Source of the DNA: Rhodococcus sp. PAMC28707
GTDB lineage: Bacteria > Actinomycetota > Actinomycetes > Mycobacteriales > Mycobacteriaceae
DNA: 64,000 bases
Reading direction: 5' to 3'
NCBI RefSeq assembly: GCF_004795915.1
Contig: NZ_CP039253.1
Span: forward strand, 682,001-746,000
Shown: piece after piece, positions 11,541 to 20,341 of the stretch
Numbering within the stretch: the first letter of the stretch is position 1
Layout of the letters: each line of letters starts with the position of its first letter
The notes under the pieces: model-generated
What the model saw: only the letters and a program-made list of their open reading frames with translations
What the model was told of the DNA's origin: nothing
The model's database searches: none
Translations under genes and position numbers: made by a program

Positions 11541-13050
11541 ATTTCGAGTCGCGTTCGTTGGCCGCTTCGCGCGCGCGGATCGTCTTGTCTGCGTTCTTCC
11601 GGCTGTAGGCGAAGTAGATTACGACGCCGATTGCCATCCAGACGACGAACCTGATCCACGTCTCGACCGAGAGATTGACCATCAGCCACACGCACGAGGC
11701 CACCGCCAGAATCGGAATCAGCGGCATCAAGGGAACCTTGAATCCGCGGGGAAGGTCCGGGCGCGTCCGCCGGAGTACTACCACGCCGATCGACACGAGG
11801 ACGAACGCGAACAGTGTGCCGATGTTCACCATCTCTTCGAGGGTGCCGATCGGAAAGAATGCGGCGAGAACCGACACCACGCCGCCGACGAGAAGCGTGA
11901 TTCGCACCGGGGTACCCCTGGAGCCCGTATGTGCCAACGAATGTGGGACGAGACCGTCACGCGACATCGCGAACAGCACGCGGGTCTGCCCGAGCATCAA
12001 AACCATGACCACCGTCGTCAATCCGGCCAGTGCGCCGAACGAAATAATGTTCTTTGCCCAATCGAGGCCGTTGAGTTCGAATGCCGTAGCCAGAGTGGAG
12101 TCGTCACCAGCGAGTTCGGTGTAATTGACCATCCCGGTCAGCACGAGCGTTACCGCAACGTAGAGGACGGTCACGATGGCTAGGGACCCGAGAATTCCAC
12201 GGGGTAAAGCCTTCTGCGGGTTTTTGGTCTCTTCCGCGGTCGTGGCGACCACGTCGAACCCGATGAAGGCAAAGAAGACGAGGCTGGCAGCAGCCAGCAA
12301 CCCGTACCACCCGAAGGTGCTACTTCCCGCGCCCGTGACGAAGGACAACAGCGACTGGTGAATGCCCTCTTCGGTGGAGCCACCCTGGGAGGGAGGAATG
12401 TAAGGCGAGTAGTTCTCCGATTTGATGTAGAACGCGCCGACAACCACCACGAGCAACACGACAGCGACCTTGATCGCGGTGACCACCAGCGACACCCGAG
12501 ACGACAACTTGGTACCGCTGACAAGTAGGACTGTGATGATGAGAACGATCACCAACGCACCCCAGTCGAAGTCGAGCGAACCGATCTTCACGATCGGCGA
12601 TGCCGACCCGATGACCTCACCGAGATACAGCGACCATCCCTTCGCTACCACCGATGACGCCAGCGCGAACTCGAGGATCAGGTCCCACCCGATGATCCAT
12701 GCGACGAACTCGCCGAAAGTCGCGTACGAAAAGGTGTATGCGCTTCCCGCCACCGGGACGGTGGAGGCGAACTCGGCGTAGCAGAGGGCGGCCAGCCCAC
12801 ACGCGACCGCAGCGAGAAGAAATGCCAACGACACCGAGGGACCGGCAACGTTTCCTGCGGTGCGCGCGGTGAGCGTGAAGATCCCGGCCCCGATGACGAC
12901 AGCCACACCGAACACGGTGAGGTCCCACGAAGTGAGATCCTTCCGGAGTTTGGTATCCGGCTCGTCGGTGTCCTTCATGGACTGCTCTACGGACTTGGTC
13001 CTGAACAGGCCTGTCGTTCGCAGAGCCTTCTTCGGCCGATCTTCGGTCAT
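11539..13050 (-). CDS. APC-superfamily amino-acid permease (cationic amino-acid transporter type)
   Basis: A 503-aa membrane transporter with about twelve hydrophobic helices. It begins with the APC signature in TM1 (VFGVAVVIGAGIF) and carries the consensus FFAFIGFDVVATTAEE near the middle, typical of the cationic amino-acid transporter subfamily. The C-terminus is short and charged. The M. tuberculosis counterpart at this locus (Rv3253c) has the same position upstream of alkB. The family moves amino acids or polyamines by proton symport or exchange; the actual substrate cannot be read from the sequence. Start ATG at 13050. A 139-bp gap separates it from manA. Confidence 0.9.
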   Translation of the reverse strand: MTEDRPKKALRTTGLFRTKSVEQSMKDTDEPDTKLRKDLTSWDLTVFGVAVVIGAGIFTLTARTAGNVAGPSVSLAFLLAAVACGLAALCYAEFASTVPVAGSAYTFSYATFGEFVAWIIGWDLILEFALASSVVAKGWSLYLGEVIGSASPIVKIGSLDFDWGALVIVLIITVLLVSGTKLSSRVSLVVTAIKVAVVLLVVVVGAFYIKSENYSPYIPPSQGGSTEEGIHQSLLSFVTGAGSSTFGWYGLLAAASLVFFAFIGFDVVATTAEETKNPQKALPRGILGSLAIVTVLYVAVTLVLTGMVNYTELAGDDSTLATAFELNGLDWAKNIISFGALAGLTTVVMVLMLGQTRVLFAMSRDGLVPHSLAHTGSRGTPVRITLLVGGVVSVLAAFFPIGTLEEMVNIGTLFAFVLVSIGVVVLRRTRPDLPRGFKVPLMPLIPILAVASCVWLMVNLSVETWIRFVVWMAIGVVIYFAYSRKNADKTIRAREAANERDSK

Positions 13051-13189
13051 CGCGTGTGTTCCACCTGTCGAGATCGGGTCACTGACGGTATTCGGCTTGC
13101 GAGTCGTTCACACGCCACTTGGGGCCCCTGTGGTAACACCCTAGGGGAATGGAGCTCTTACACGGACGGTTCCGGCATCGGGCGAAAGG

Positions 13190-14413
13190 CTACCCGACGG
13201 TCGCGAAAAATATCTCGGCGTCTCCCCATCGCGCCGCGGCGGTGAACGCAGGATCAGCCGCAGATATCCACACAGCCGAACCTTGCTCGAGCATCAACTC
13301 GCGGTCGCCGTCGTCAACAACGACCCGTCCTTTGGTGCACAGGACGATCGACGGCCCGTCGCTGTCCGACTTCACCGAAGAACCGTTCGACAACGCGGCG
13401 CGGCTCAACGCGAATTCCGGCGCTGGTGTCTCGTAACAGGCGACGGTGTCTCTCATGTCAGGCTCCGCTTCGAGGACCTTCACCTCCGATGGCTGGAAAT
13501 CCAGAATCCGGAGAAGTTCCGGTACATCCACATGCTTGGTTGTCAGGCCACCGCGCAACACGTTGTCGGAGTTCGCCATGATCTCTACACCGGTACCGGC
13601 CAGGTAGGCATGGAGGTTGCCCGCATCGAGGAAAATACCTTGGCCGGGGGTCAAGGTAATTCTGTTGAGCAGCAACGCCGCCAGCACTCCCGCATCACCC
13701 GGATAGGACTCTCCGAGTTCGAGAAGTGTTCTTGCCTCCGCGATGAATTTGCCGCCGTCGGACTGTGCCCGGGTGGAGAGATACTCGATGCACCCGTCGG
13801 CGACCAGCGGCAACAATGCATCGAGGGCAGGTCCGGGCAAGGTGATCCAGGAAGTGAACACTGTCCGCAATCCAGCATCGTCAGGCTGGTCGGCCAGAAG
13901 TGATCGATACCCGGACAGAGCGTCCACGTTCAGCGCGTCGATGAACTCGACGGTTCGCCGCGGACACCTGAATCCGGCAAGTGCGTGAAACTCGGTCAAC
14001 GCAACGATCAGCTCAGGTTTGTGGCTCGCATCGCGGTAGTTCCGCAACGACGAATCGATCGGAATCCGTGCTGACTCTTCGCGCGCGAATCCCTCGGCAG
14101 CCTGCGTCGCGCTCGGATGAGCCTGCAGCGACAGGGGTTCATCGGCGGCAAGCAATTTCAACAGAAAGGGCAGCCTCCCCAGGTAGGTCGCAGACGTATC
14201 GGCGCCAAGCTCGAGAGCCGGGTTCTCATCGATAACACTGAGCAGCGACCGCGTCGAGGTGCCGTCGTCGATCAGTGCTGGATCTGCGGGGTGTGCCCCG
14301 AGCCAGATCTCGGCTTCCGGATGTTCGGACGGAACGGGCCTGCCTTGCAAAGCTGCAAGAACAGTCCTCGATCCCCACGCATACGACCTGACTGCACCGA
14401 GCAGTGGTTGCAC
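13190..14413 (-). CDS. manA: Mannose-6-phosphate isomerase, class I
   Basis: This zinc enzyme interconverts fructose-6-phosphate and mannose-6-phosphate, the entry to GDP-mannose for phosphatidylinositol mannosides, lipomannan and glycoproteins. The 407-aa sequence contains the type I signatures: SLQAHPS (zinc ligands), ASHKPELIVAL (Glu ligand) and DAGNLHAYL (His ligand), and the N-terminal NxYAWGS-like segment RSYAWGSRT. Its GTG start at 14413 overlaps the stop codon of the upstream gene by one base, so coupling is likely. It forms a mannose-activation operon with pmmA and the SIS protein. Confidence 0.95.
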   Translation of the reverse strand: MQPLLGAVRSYAWGSRTVLAALQGRPVPSEHPEAEIWLGAHPADPALIDDGTSTRSLLSVIDENPALELGADTSATYLGRLPFLLKLLAADEPLSLQAHPSATQAAEGFAREESARIPIDSSLRNYRDASHKPELIVALTEFHALAGFRCPRRTVEFIDALNVDALSGYRSLLADQPDDAGLRTVFTSWITLPGPALDALLPLVADGCIEYLSTRAQSDGGKFIAEARTLLELGESYPGDAGVLAALLLNRITLTPGQGIFLDAGNLHAYLAGTGVEIMANSDNVLRGGLTTKHVDVPELLRILDFQPSEVKVLEAEPDMRDTVACYETPAPEFALSRAALSNGSSVKSDSDGPSIVLCTKGRVVVDDGDRELMLEQGSAVWISAADPAFTAAARWGDAEIFFATVG

Positions 14414-15624
14414 TATTTCCCGCCCATCAAATGTAGATACGCGGCAGCCATTTCCAGCCGCGTCGCCAATACTGCCGTCGCCCCTAGTTCACCGGCCGCG
14501 TGCGGGTTGTTTCCTGCACCGTCCCGACCTTCGCGCCGATAACCTCCGGCGCCGTCCACGGACTCCGATGTCGATCCGAAATCGAGGCTCCCACGATCGA
14601 ACTCGGGTAAGCCCGCCGTGATCACCACCGAGTCCGGTAGCGCAGCCGTCCGACGCTCGGCCGACGCGGCGAAAGAATCGGATGCCAAAACGACCACTCG
14701 AATCGCCTGTTCTGGCCGGGGTCCGTCGAACTCTTCGTCGTGGAAGAAGGCATCGTATTCGACGGGTGCTGCACCGCTCGTGCGACCGGAGGACACGACG
14801 GCGGCGATGACATCGGAAAGCTCACTCGCCCCGGCCACGACACCTGCAGCCCGTAGCAAAACCTCACTACCGTGTCGGGCCAATTCGACGTCGACTGCTC
14901 CCGCACCGGACAGCACAACCCTGCTGCCCGAGATCTGAGCGGCAAGCGACTTCGCCGGGTTGTGAAAAACCTCGTGCGAGGGATGATCTCGAGCCGCCTC
15001 GGCGTCGAGAAGATCTGCAACTTCGGACAAGTCGGGGAGCAAGGACCGATAGGCGCCGTCGGACACAGCGGCGAGAACTGCCGTCCCAGCAGCCAGGTAA
15101 CGCATCAACGTGTTGTGCTCGCGCACAGCGACCCTCGGGGGAAGGAACACAGCGCGGCCTGCCGCCGCAGAGCGTAGCGGTCCCTCGTCCGGGGTGACGA
15201 GAACAGTTTCGGCGCCGCGGCGAACGGCTGCGGATGTCGATTCTGCGAGCCGTGGATCACCGGCGTCGTCGCCGGAGAGCACGACTACGTCGAGCGGACC
15301 TACCCACAGCGGCGTCGTCGCGACATGCACCAGCGGAAAACCGATGCGTGCACCGATGGCGGCGATGAGCATGGACGCGGCCCGACCTGCGCGACCTTCA
15401 CCCGCGACGAAAACAACGCTGCGAGGGCGAAGATCGCCGAGCCGTTCGGATACGGACTCCTCGACGGCTGCATACGTCGCACGGACCTGCGCACCTGCCA
15501 ATGCGGCGCTGCGCAGGGCCCCGTCGGTATCGGCGGCGGCGAGTGCGGCTGTGTCATCCAAATTCAGCAGAGACGACGGAGCTGTCATGGCTGTCTGCAC
15601 CGTCCTTTCCATACCGACGTCCAC
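14413..15624 (-). CDS. SIS-domain protein of the manA-pmmA operon (TobH/Rv3256c-like)
   Basis: A 403-aa protein of the family annotated as TobH or as a hypothetical protein at the Rv3256c position. It looks like a double sugar-isomerase (SIS) fold related to bifunctional phosphoglucose/phosphomannose isomerases: the first nucleotide-like fold is near residues 65-130 (VVFVAGEGRAGRAASML, VVVLSGDD) and the second near 235-330 (VVLSGAGAVDVELARHGSE). Conservation between manA and pmmA suggests a role in mannose-phosphate metabolism, but no activity can be assigned. The start is uncertain: GTG at 15624 gives the longest form, and ATG 12 codons further in is possible. It lies 32 nt after pmmA. Confidence 0.78.
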   Translation of the reverse strand: MDVGMERTVQTAMTAPSSLLNLDDTAALAAADTDGALRSAALAGAQVRATYAAVEESVSERLGDLRPRSVVFVAGEGRAGRAASMLIAAIGARIGFPLVHVATTPLWVGPLDVVVLSGDDAGDPRLAESTSAAVRRGAETVLVTPDEGPLRSAAAGRAVFLPPRVAVREHNTLMRYLAAGTAVLAAVSDGAYRSLLPDLSEVADLLDAEAARDHPSHEVFHNPAKSLAAQISGSRVVLSGAGAVDVELARHGSEVLLRAAGVVAGASELSDVIAAVVSSGRTSGAAPVEYDAFFHDEEFDGPRPEQAIRVVVLASDSFAASAERRTAALPDSVVITAGLPEFDRGSLDFGSTSESVDGAGGYRREGRDGAGNNPHAAGELGATAVLATRLEMAAAYLHLMGGK

Positions 15625-15656
15625 TCACCGACCGAGTGCGAGCGTCTCGTAGTCCA

Positions 15657-17033
15657 CTATTCCAGTTGTCCTCGCACTATGCCCAATATCTCGGAGGTCA
15701 AAGCATCGACATCTTCAATGCTGCGGGCTTCGACGTTGAGGCGCAGCAGCGGTTCGGTATTGGACGCCCGGAGATTGAACCAGGCGCCGTCCGCGAGATC
15801 GATGGTGACACCGTCCAACCGATCGACCGATACCGTGCGGTCCGCGAAGGCGCCGAGCACTGCATTCGTGCGCTCGACGGCATCGTCGACCGTCGAGTTG
15901 ATCTCCCCCGACGCAGAATACGACTCGTAGGACTTCATCAACTCCGAGAGCGGTAGATCTGTAGCGCCGAGAGCTGCAAGGACATGCAGCGCCGCGAGCA
16001 TTCCGGAGTCCGCACCCCAGAAATCGCGGAAATAGTAGTGGGCGGAGTGCTCACCGCCGAACACAGCACCGGTCTCTGCCATCTGCTGCTTGATGAACGA
16101 ATGGCCGACCCTGGTTCGCACGGGTTTACCACCGAGTCTGGTCACCAACTCCGGAACCGCATGGGAGGTGATCAGGTTGTAAATCACCGACGCGCCGGGT
16201 TCTTTGGCGAGCTCGCGCTCGGCTACCAGACCGGTGACTGCCGAAGGGGAGACCGGATTTCCGAGTTCATCGACGACGAAGCATCGATCCGCGTCACCGT
16301 CGAATGCCAATCCGATATCGGCACCGGTCTCGCGTACGAATTTCTGTAGGTCGACGAGATTCTTCGGGTCGAGCGGGTTCGCCTCGTGGTTGGGAAAGGT
16401 TCCGTCGAGCTCGAAGTAGAGCGGGTAGATGGTGACCGGCAGTGAATCGAATACAGCAGGCACGGTGTGCCCACCCATTCCGTTTCCGGCGTCGACAGCG
16501 ATCTTCACACCGGATACCTGAGACAGATCGACGAGGTCACGCACAAAAGCGGCGTACTCGACCAGAACATCACGGTCCGAGGTGGTTCCCGGTGTCCCAT
16601 CGTGTTCCGGAACACCGTCGACCAACTCTGCCTTGATCGTGCCGAGGCCGGTGTCCTGTCCTACCGGCTTCGCTCCCGCGCGGCACAGCTTGATGCCGTT
16701 GTACTCGGCAGGATTGTGGCTTGCGGTGAACATGGCACCAGGGCAATCCAGAACGCCCGATGCGAAGTAGAGCTGATCGGTCGAGGCAAGTCCTATGTGG
16801 ACGACATCGAGGCCTTGCGAGGTGACTCCGTCCGCAAATGCCCTCGACAACTCCGGCGAAGATGCGCGCATGTCGTGGCCGACCACGACCTGGGAGACGG
16901 ATTTCTCTCGTACCAATCGCGCGAACGATGCGCCGACGTCTCGCACGAAGCCTGCGTCGATCTGCTCGCCCACCACCCCTCGTACGTCATAGGCCTTGAT
17001 GACTGCATTGACGGACTCGGCAGTTCGTGCCAC
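15657..17033 (-). CDS. pmmA: Phosphomannomutase/phosphoglucomutase
   Basis: This mutase converts mannose-6-phosphate to mannose-1-phosphate, and often also glucose phosphates, feeding GDP-mannose. From GTG at 17033 the product is 458 aa, the normal size. It has the phosphoserine loop TASHNP with S105, the Mg-binding loop DGDADR, the sugar-specificity loop GGEHSAHYYF and the phosphate-binding segment RASNTEPLLRLNVE. This start is chosen because GAGGAG lies about 6 nt upstream; the longer in-frame extension is unrelated sequence. It is upstream of the SIS gene and manA in one minus-strand series. Confidence 0.95.
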   Translation of the reverse strand: MARTAESVNAVIKAYDVRGVVGEQIDAGFVRDVGASFARLVREKSVSQVVVGHDMRASSPELSRAFADGVTSQGLDVVHIGLASTDQLYFASGVLDCPGAMFTASHNPAEYNGIKLCRAGAKPVGQDTGLGTIKAELVDGVPEHDGTPGTTSDRDVLVEYAAFVRDLVDLSQVSGVKIAVDAGNGMGGHTVPAVFDSLPVTIYPLYFELDGTFPNHEANPLDPKNLVDLQKFVRETGADIGLAFDGDADRCFVVDELGNPVSPSAVTGLVAERELAKEPGASVIYNLITSHAVPELVTRLGGKPVRTRVGHSFIKQQMAETGAVFGGEHSAHYYFRDFWGADSGMLAALHVLAALGATDLPLSELMKSYESYSASGEINSTVDDAVERTNAVLGAFADRTVSVDRLDGVTIDLADGAWFNLRASNTEPLLRLNVEARSIEDVDALTSEILGIVRGQLE

Positions 17034-17129
17034 GAACGACTCCTCATGAATTTCGGTGGATGAGCGGTAGAGGCGAGCCACTGCGGCCCAGCCCGTGCAC
17101 TTCGGACATCGAAGTCTCGAGTCGAATCT

Positions 17130-17175
17130 GTCACAACTCGATGCGTCGAGCGCGAGAAAACCGACCAGTTGTGAC
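17130..17175. other. 9-bp inverted repeat upstream of pmmA
   Basis: GTCACAACT (17130-17138) and its exact complement AGTTGTGAC (17167-17175) are separated by 28 bp, about 97-142 bp upstream of the pmmA start. GTCACA resembles the loosely defined half-site reported for MtrA in mycobacteria, but the spacing and inverted orientation differ. It could be an operator for pmmA. The rest of the 250-bp interval 17034-17283 shows nothing else clear. Confidence 0.35.
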
Positions 17176-17283
17176 CGACCCCATGCGACCGAACGGAAGG
17201 AAACAATCGACGAGTACAACGGTGGAATATCGAACGGAACAAAAGGCCGAATATCCGGGTAGGACGCGGGGATTGACCTGCAT

Positions 17284-17706
17284 TCAGGACGTGGGATCGG
17301 GAAGCACCCGTAGGTGACCCCGTCGGCCTGTCCGAGCCGGCGCCGAAGTCCGACGATCTCCAACTACGTCGGCGCGGATGTCGCGTTCTCGAACTCGGTT
17401 CGTCGACTCGGTGTCCTCGCGTCGGACGCGATCGCCGCGGCCTGCTTCGCGAACGGCTTCGGCCAGGGCCGTCAAGTCGTCCTCGTCGGGGGTCGTCGTG
17501 GTGAAGCCACCCTCGTAGCGCACCATTTCCCAGCCCTTGGGCGCAGTGGTGGTCACAGCGTGTACCTCGCACAGGTCCCATGAGTGGGGTTCGGCGACAG
17601 TAGCAAGTGGTCCCACGACAGCAGTCGAATCCGAATAGACATACGTGAGCGTCGCGACGGCCGAACGGCTACACCCGGGCCTGCAGCATCCACGCAGTGA
17701 TCTCAC
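17284..17706 (-). CDS. DUF3499 family protein
   Basis: A 140-aa protein of a family restricted to actinobacteria and found next to whiB2 and pmmA (Rv3258c position). It starts at GTG 17706 with the conserved Cys motif RSLRGCCRPGCSRSAVATL, followed by CEVHA near residue 50, so four cysteines and a histidine could bind a metal. The middle WEMVRYEGGF is also conserved. The C-terminal half is charged, rich in Arg/Asp, and probably disordered. Function is unknown. The upstream in-frame extension to 18162 is antisense to the metallopeptidase gene and is not real. Confidence 0.85.
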   Translation of the reverse strand: MRSLRGCCRPGCSRSAVATLTYVYSDSTAVVGPLATVAEPHSWDLCEVHAVTTTAPKGWEMVRYEGGFTTTTPDEDDLTALAEAVREAGRGDRVRREDTESTNRVRERDIRADVVGDRRTSAPARTGRRGHLRVLPDPTS

Positions 17707-17770
17707 GATCAAGAGACTATCCCTCGACTCCGACTGCACGCCGCCCGACACACCGCGAAGGGGCGGGCGA

Positions 17771-17776
17771 TAACCT
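17771..17776 (+). promoter_or_regulatory. Possible -10 element of the metallopeptidase-like gene
   Basis: TAACCT matches the actinobacterial TAnnnT -10 consensus and ends 5 nt before the ATG at 17782. There is no Shine-Dalgarno sequence, so the transcript may be leaderless. The spacing is slightly short, which lowers confidence. Confidence 0.4.
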
Positions 17777-17781
17777 TGGGC

Positions 17782-18270
17782 ATGGCTCGAACTGGCTCCG
17801 GAAGACAACCGACATCCCGATCTGCTGACCGTCGCGGCCGCGGAGTTCGCGGCCCGGTGCTCCCCTCGAATGTTCCGGGGCACCGATCGCGAGCCGACAA
17901 ATTCGACCGCGTGGTGCTGGAGGCATTCGCTCGCATCGACCACAAGTGGCACGAGCGGTTGGAGAGGCTGGACATCGCAGTCGACGAAGTACCCAAAATC
18001 AGGGCCATAGATCCCGAATCGGTCACGTGGCCTCCCGAGGTGGTGGCAGAGGGGCCCGTTCCGTTGTCCAGACTGGTGCCGGCGGGCATCGACAAGCGCG
18101 GCGAATCCACACGCGCACGGATCGTGTTGTTCAGGCGCCCCTTGGAGCGACGTGCCAAGCACCCGGAGGATCTGGAAGATCTTCTCTACGAAGTGCTTGT
18201 CGAACAGGTTGCAACCTACTTGGGGGTCGACCCCGACACCATCGACCCGAGCATGGAAGAAGAACGTTAG
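17782..18270 (+). CDS. Zincin-like metallopeptidase family protein (Rv3259-like), probably inactive
   Basis: A 162-aa protein at the position of Rv3259, divergent from DUF3499 and converging on whiB2. These proteins have a minimal zincin fold: a beta-rich N-terminal half (FDRVVLEAFARIDHKW, then IVLFRRPLERRA) and an active-site helix near residue 140. The helix here reads LLYEVLVEQVATYLG. In classical members of the wider family it is HExxH; the third position here is Tyr and the distal His is Gln, so no zinc site can form in the standard way. The start is ATG at 17782, two codons after an alternative TTG. The N-terminal 40 residues are basic and look unstructured. Confidence 0.78.
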   Translation: MARTGSGRQPTSRSADRRGRGVRGPVLPSNVPGHRSRADKFDRVVLEAFARIDHKWHERLERLDIAVDEVPKIRAIDPESVTWPPEVVAEGPVPLSRLVPAGIDKRGESTRARIVLFRRPLERRAKHPEDLEDLLYEVLVEQVATYLGVDPDTIDPSMEEER

Positions 18271-18296
18271 CCGAAGGACCCGGCACGTAGCTCGAC

Positions 18297-18821
18297 CTAG
18301 CCGATACCCCGCTTGAGCCGACGACGCTCCCGCTCCGACAGTCCTCCCCAGATCCCGAAACGCTCATCCTTGGCAAGCGCGTACTCCAGGCATTCGCCCT
18401 TGACATCGCAACCGAGGCAGATGCGTTTTGCTTCGCGAGTCGACCCACCCTTCTCGGGAAAAAATGCTTCGGGATCGGTCTGCGCACAAAGCGCACGCTC
18501 TTGCCACTGATCTTCGATCTCCTCGAACATTCGATCGAATCCCGCGACCATACTCAAGAACGGCTTCTCCGGAACACGAACTGGCAGAGCGGTTCCCTCC
18601 CCCAGTGCGTCGTCCTCGTCCACGAAATCTTCGGAAGCGCGATCGACAGCGGCAGCGCTGGAATCCATTGAACCTGAATCGATATCGTCCAGATCGTCTG
18701 CATCGTCAGCCCCGGAAACCACAGCATCGAGGCCGAGCGCCACGTCCGCTGTAGCCACATCGACAGCAAACGTATCCGAGCGGCCACCTTTTACATGTGC
18801 CGCAAAAGTCTTGTCATTCAT
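18297..18821 (-). CDS. whiB2: WhiB-family iron-sulfur regulator (WhiB2-type) with acidic N-terminal extension
   Basis: WhiB proteins carry a [4Fe-4S] cluster and bind the primary sigma factor region 4; WhiB2 (WhmD) is required for septation. The C-terminal 80 residues match WhiB2 closely: cluster cysteines at 112, 135, 138 and 144 (CxxC and Cx5C spacing intact), the GIWGG turn, and the basic tail ERERRRLKRG. The usual WhiB2 is about 85-90 aa. The frame stays open upstream through a strongly acidic segment (DDADDLDDIDSG and FVDEDDALGEG), so ATG at 18821 gives 174 aa. No site upstream decides the start; M91 or M98 would give the normal short form. The identity is firm, the N-terminus is not. 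Confidence 0.85.
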   Translation of the reverse strand: MNDKTFAAHVKGGRSDTFAVDVATADVALGLDAVVSGADDADDLDDIDSGSMDSSAAAVDRASEDFVDEDDALGEGTALPVRVPEKPFLSMVAGFDRMFEEIEDQWQERALCAQTDPEAFFPEKGGSTREAKRICLGCDVKGECLEYALAKDERFGIWGGLSERERRRLKRGIG

Positions 18822-19372
18822 ACGGTTCCCGCAGTCGCCTCGTGCCGCGCGTGCTCGGGAATCGGTTTGCGACGCGTAGCTGACTACGCTGAGGTGAGCC
18901 TGGGGTTCGCCCCGGTGTTCACGTGCCTCGTACTGGTCGTACATCGCTTCAGCCTCCTCACCATTCGATAGCACAGAAATTTCCGGTCGATTCCGAATAC
19001 CTTGCCCCGCGCCGATATTCGTACCCATACCCCAACCATCGACTTCTAACACACGCTTCTGCATACTTGACGTAAGATGGGAACGAGTGTTCGAATCAAG
19101 GGTCACTCCAAGCGAACTCGCCTGATGATCGGGGAATGACATAAATGTGATTAGACACGCCGGAGTAGGTTGCGGTCAAGCCGATACGGGTTATTGCAAT
19201 ACCATCTCCAGACCGGAATCGGCCCTCTCCCCGAATAATGGCCTGTCGTCGGCGTGTCGCGCCCCGAAAAACGGGCCGAAACCGGGACGGGGTCCGGATT
19301 TCACCGCATCCGCGCCCCTCAGGAGACGGGCGCCGACCGATCGATTCGACCGAGAGCCTAGGCTCTGAATCT
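18822..19372. other. Divergent whiB2-fbiA intergenic region
   Basis: About 550 bp lie between the longest plausible whiB2 start and fbiA. No convincing gene is seen. The frame open upstream of whiB2 runs in here but loses coding character. The region is more AT-rich around 18960-19220 and should contain the whiB2 promoter(s) with a long leader, and, at its right end, the fbiA promoter. No CRP-type TGTGA-N6-TCACA site was found. Confidence 0.5.
19353..19372 (+). promoter_or_regulatory. fbiA promoter: 14-bp palindrome containing the -10, leaderless arrangement
   Basis: AGAGCCTAGGCTCT (19353-19366) is a perfect palindrome. Its centre supplies TAGGCT (19359-19364), which fits the TAnnnT -10 consensus and ends 8 nt before the fbiA GTG. 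No ribosome-binding site is present. This suggests a leaderless mRNA whose -10 could be covered by a dimeric regulator. Confidence 0.55.
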
Positions 19373-20341
19373 GTGAAAGTGACTGTCTTGGTCGGTGGAG
19401 TCGGCGGAGCCCGGTTCCTTCAGGGCCTCAAAACACTGCTCGGGGACGACGACGAGATTACGGCGATCGTCAATGTCGGAGACGACGTGTGGATGCACGG
19501 CTTGCGCATCTGCCCCGACCTCGACACCTGTATGTACACCCTCGGTGACGGAATCGATACCGAGCGTGGTTGGGGACGCATCGCGGAGACTTGGCACGCG
19601 CGTGACGAACTCGCCGCGTACGGGGCCGACCCGGATTGGTTCGGGCTCGGAGACAGAGACATTGCCACACATCTCATCCGGAGTCGGATGCTCAGGACCG
19701 GATATCCGCTATCGGCGGTGACCGAGGCGTTGTGCAATCGATGGAAGCCAGGCGTGCGACTCCTGCCGGTGACCGACGACCGGAGCGAGACCCACGTCGT
19801 CGTCACCGACCCGGACGAAAAGGATGGGGACACTCAGCGAGCAATCCACTTCCAAGAGTGGTGGGTTCGCTACCGAGCGCAGATCCCGACACACAGCTTC
19901 GCCAATATCGGTGCCGAGCAAGCGAGTCCAGCGCCCGGGGTCCTCGATGCCCTCGCCGGCGCCGACGCCGTGATTCTGGCTCCATCCAATCCGGTGGTAA
20001 GCGTCGGAGCGATCCTCGCTGTCCCCGGAATCCGCAGTGCGCTACGTACGACGTCGGCCAAGGTTGTCGGCCTGTCGCCGGTGGTGGACGGAAAGCCGTT
20101 GCGCGGGATGGCAGACGAATGTCTGACCGTCATCGGTGTCGAGACTTCCGCCGAGGCCGTCGGACGTCACTACGGCGCACGATCGGACACCGGAATCCTC
20201 GACGCATGGTTGATCCATTCGACCGATCAGGCCACCATTCCCGGCGTTGACGTACACAGCGTGCCGTTACTGATGACCGACCCCGAAACGACGGCGCTGA
20301 TGGCCGCAGCGGCACTTCGTGCGGCTGGACTCGAGCTGTGA
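19373..20341 (+). CDS. fbiA: F420 biosynthesis transferase FbiA (CofD family)
   Basis: FbiA transfers the phosphoenolpyruvyl- or lactyl-phosphate moiety onto the deazaflavin Fo, giving dehydro-F420-0 (or F420-0), a step in coenzyme F420 synthesis. The 322-aa product starts [19 protein letters not shown], the family N-terminus, and contains the substrate loops [18 protein letters not shown] and [15 protein letters not shown] at 19373 is chosen because the conserved fold begins there. The frame is open for another 135 nt upstream, but that stretch is not family sequence. The stop overlaps the fbiB start by 4 nt. Confidence 0.95.
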   Translation: MKVTVLVGGVGGARFLQGLKTLLGDDDEITAIVNVGDDVWMHGLRICPDLDTCMYTLGDGIDTERGWGRIAETWHARDELAAYGADPDWFGLGDRDIATHLIRSRMLRTGYPLSAVTEALCNRWKPGVRLLPVTDDRSETHVVVTDPDEKDGDTQRAIHFQEWWVRYRAQIPTHSFANIGAEQASPAPGVLDALAGADAVILAPSNPVVSVGAILAVPGIRSALRTTSAKVVGLSPVVDGKPLRGMADECLTVIGVETSAEAVGRHYGARSDTGILDAWLIHSTDQATIPGVDVHSVPLLMTDPETTALMAAAALRAAGLEL

